Below the pieces are notes generated by a model. The model had not been told where the DNA came from. It worked only from the letters and a program-made list of their open reading frames with translations, and did not search any database. A stretch of DNA of 60,000 nt. It comes from Apostichopus japonicus (lineage: Eukaryota; Echinodermata; Holothuroidea; Aspidochirotida; Stichopodidae). Both the position numbers and the translations under genes were made by a program. Shown in pieces: positions 59,018 through 60,000 of this stretch. The stretch lies in NCBI RefSeq assembly GCF_037975245.1, contig NC_092572.1, forward strand, positions 10,861,769 through 10,921,768, in the 5' to 3' direction. Every line of letters starts with the position of its first letter. Position 1 is the stretch's first letter.

Positions 59018-59295
59018 CTAAAAAGAGCAAGGACTGAACGGTAGTCATCGGGGATCCAATTTCAAAAGTTGATTTCGAAGTTGAATCGAAAATCGCGTGA
59101 TTTTAGTTGCCAGTTGAATCGTGTGTTGAATCGCGCAGATGTGACCCGGGCTTAAAGAATTTGTATAGAAATGATGTGGTGTGAACACTCAGCAATATCA
59201 CCTTTACAATTAAAAGAAAAACACCAAACAATTGAACCCCAAGACAAAGATGTAAAACAAATAAAAGGAATAATTTAATTAGCAGAGATGATCAT

Positions 59296-59372
59296 TTACA
59301 CACCAACTTTTTGGACCTTGGCAGCCCCTTCTTCTCCTCCAGCATCAGTAGGGCACTGACTTCTTTTGCGAC
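59296..59372 (-). CDS. Short C-terminal exon, copy 3 (unknown gene)
   Basis: Acceptor CTCTTACAG, two bases, 24 codons starting RKRSQCPTDAGGEEGAAK and ending VGV, then TAA (59296-59298). In-frame indels relative to copies 1 and 2. Confidence 0.5.
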
Positions 59373-59782
59373 CTGTAAGAGAACATCCATTAATAAATAG
59401 ATTCTGAAGGGATACTTTCTTGGACACTATAATCTGTCGTTCATATCATTTTATTTTCTGATCTTGTTTATACTTTGAGCAATTTTACAGTTGGTGTGGA
59501 TTGAAATTCATAACACAATAATTTTCCAAACATTTAAACTAATCTGACTTTTTCCGATACGTGGTGTCACAATGAAATGCCCTAATGCTCTTCCATTAAA
59601 TAATCATACTAAATGCCTTTGAAGTTAATTTCATGTTTATACTGGCTTCTGCTAGAAGAGTTAGAAGCACCTTGTCGTACGAGGAGTGACCCTCATGAAA
59701 CAGCAAGTATTGGGTGTGATATCCTCTCAATATCTGCATGTGCTAGTTAGTCAAGTCACCATTCACTGTACCTGGCAAAGTA

Positions 59783-60000
59783 TTAAAGGCACTGAAGACT
59801 CGCCCCAAACCGTGTGCCGCCCTCTGAATATGTTAACTTTCTGATGCTTGCAAGGGAAGTTTTCTTCTTGTCGCTACAAAATGCAGACAGTAATGAAACG
59901 TGATACCTTGTTATCTCTTATCAAGACCTGAGATGTCCATCGCTGCTATGGACACTGTGTTGTGGGTATTGACCGTAGCTGTATGTACTGACTGTACACT
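59783..60000. mobile_element. TTAA MITE, left part, cut by window end
   Basis: Starts TTAAAGGCACTGAAGACTCG, as 6798-7166. Confidence 0.7.

Larger units (their letters stand above)
25405..59077 (-). repeat. UBTF: Amplified UBTF-like exon array (main)
   Basis: About 33.7 kb composed almost entirely of repeated pieces of one minus-strand gene. Exon types are N, L, B1a, B1b and B2a; protein order and phases match the N-terminal third of UBF. Nested periods read from recurring landmarks are about 765-775 bp (25935, 26710, 27475), 1203 bp (40012, 41215, 42418, 43621), 939 bp (43621, 44560, 45499), 1459 bp (B1a at 54426, 55886, 57345, 58802) and 5287 bp (48011 and 53298). Minisatellites of 17 and 22 bp, and truncated MITE copies, are carried along. 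Exons for HMG box 2 second half, boxes 3-6 and the acidic tail are not found. It could be a set of tandem genes, one giant gene with alternative exons, or a decaying array. Confidence 0.8.
59078..60000 (-). repeat. Low-copy segment, copy 3 (continues past the window)
   Basis: Colinear with 6096-7010 (GATTTTAGTTGCCAGTTGAA onward). Contains terminal exon 59296-59372 and the left part of the TTAA MITE. Confidence 0.85.

Overview
This window looks like nuclear DNA of an AT-rich metazoan, most likely a marine invertebrate. The evidence is spliced genes with GT/AG introns, a Ty3/gypsy fragment, hAT-, TA- and TTAA-type DNA transposons, a satellite and several minisatellites. The phylum cannot be settled from the sequence. 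No bacterial features, tRNA, rRNA or CRISPR array were seen.

The dominant feature is a 33-kb amplified array (about 25405-59077, minus strand) with a related fragment at the left edge (1-2542). The array is built from exons of an upstream-binding-factor (UBF/UBTF)-like HMG-box gene. Five exon types can be read: N (N-terminal domain), L (linker), B1a and B1b (the two halves of HMG box 1) and B2a (linker plus first part of HMG box 2). Their protein order N-L-B1a-B1b-B2a matches animal UBF, and their intron phases are compatible (0, 0, 0, 2). I count roughly 13 N, 10 L, 10 B1a, 8 B1b and 49 B2a exons, many open and some with stops, frameshifts or lost donors. They are organised in nested higher-order repeats with periods of about 0.77, 0.94, 1.20, 1.46 and 5.29 kb, together with minisatellites and a truncated transposon that was co-amplified.

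Left to right: 1-2542 is a UBTF-like fragment. 2809-4455 is a ~143-bp satellite carrying perfect DR1 nuclear-receptor motifs, interrupted by a 923-bp TA-flanked insertion. 4985-7600 holds two copies of a segment with a short minus-strand terminal exon; a third copy lies at 59078-60000. One copy carries a complete TTAA MITE and another shows the empty site. 8863-9503 is a hAT-like element with an 8-bp target duplication. 11641-13480 is a broken Ty3/gypsy gag-pol. 14027-20750 is an unprocessed NDUFS2 (complex I 49-kDa subunit) pseudogene on the plus strand. 21900-24585 is a decayed multi-exon gene resembling KDZ transposases. The array then runs to 59077.

The intact UBTF-like exons could be spliced into HMG-box proteins of the kind that act on rDNA. 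Whether any copy is expressed cannot be decided here, and part of the near-identity between repeats could be an assembly effect. All homology calls are by eye from remembered family sequences; no search was run.
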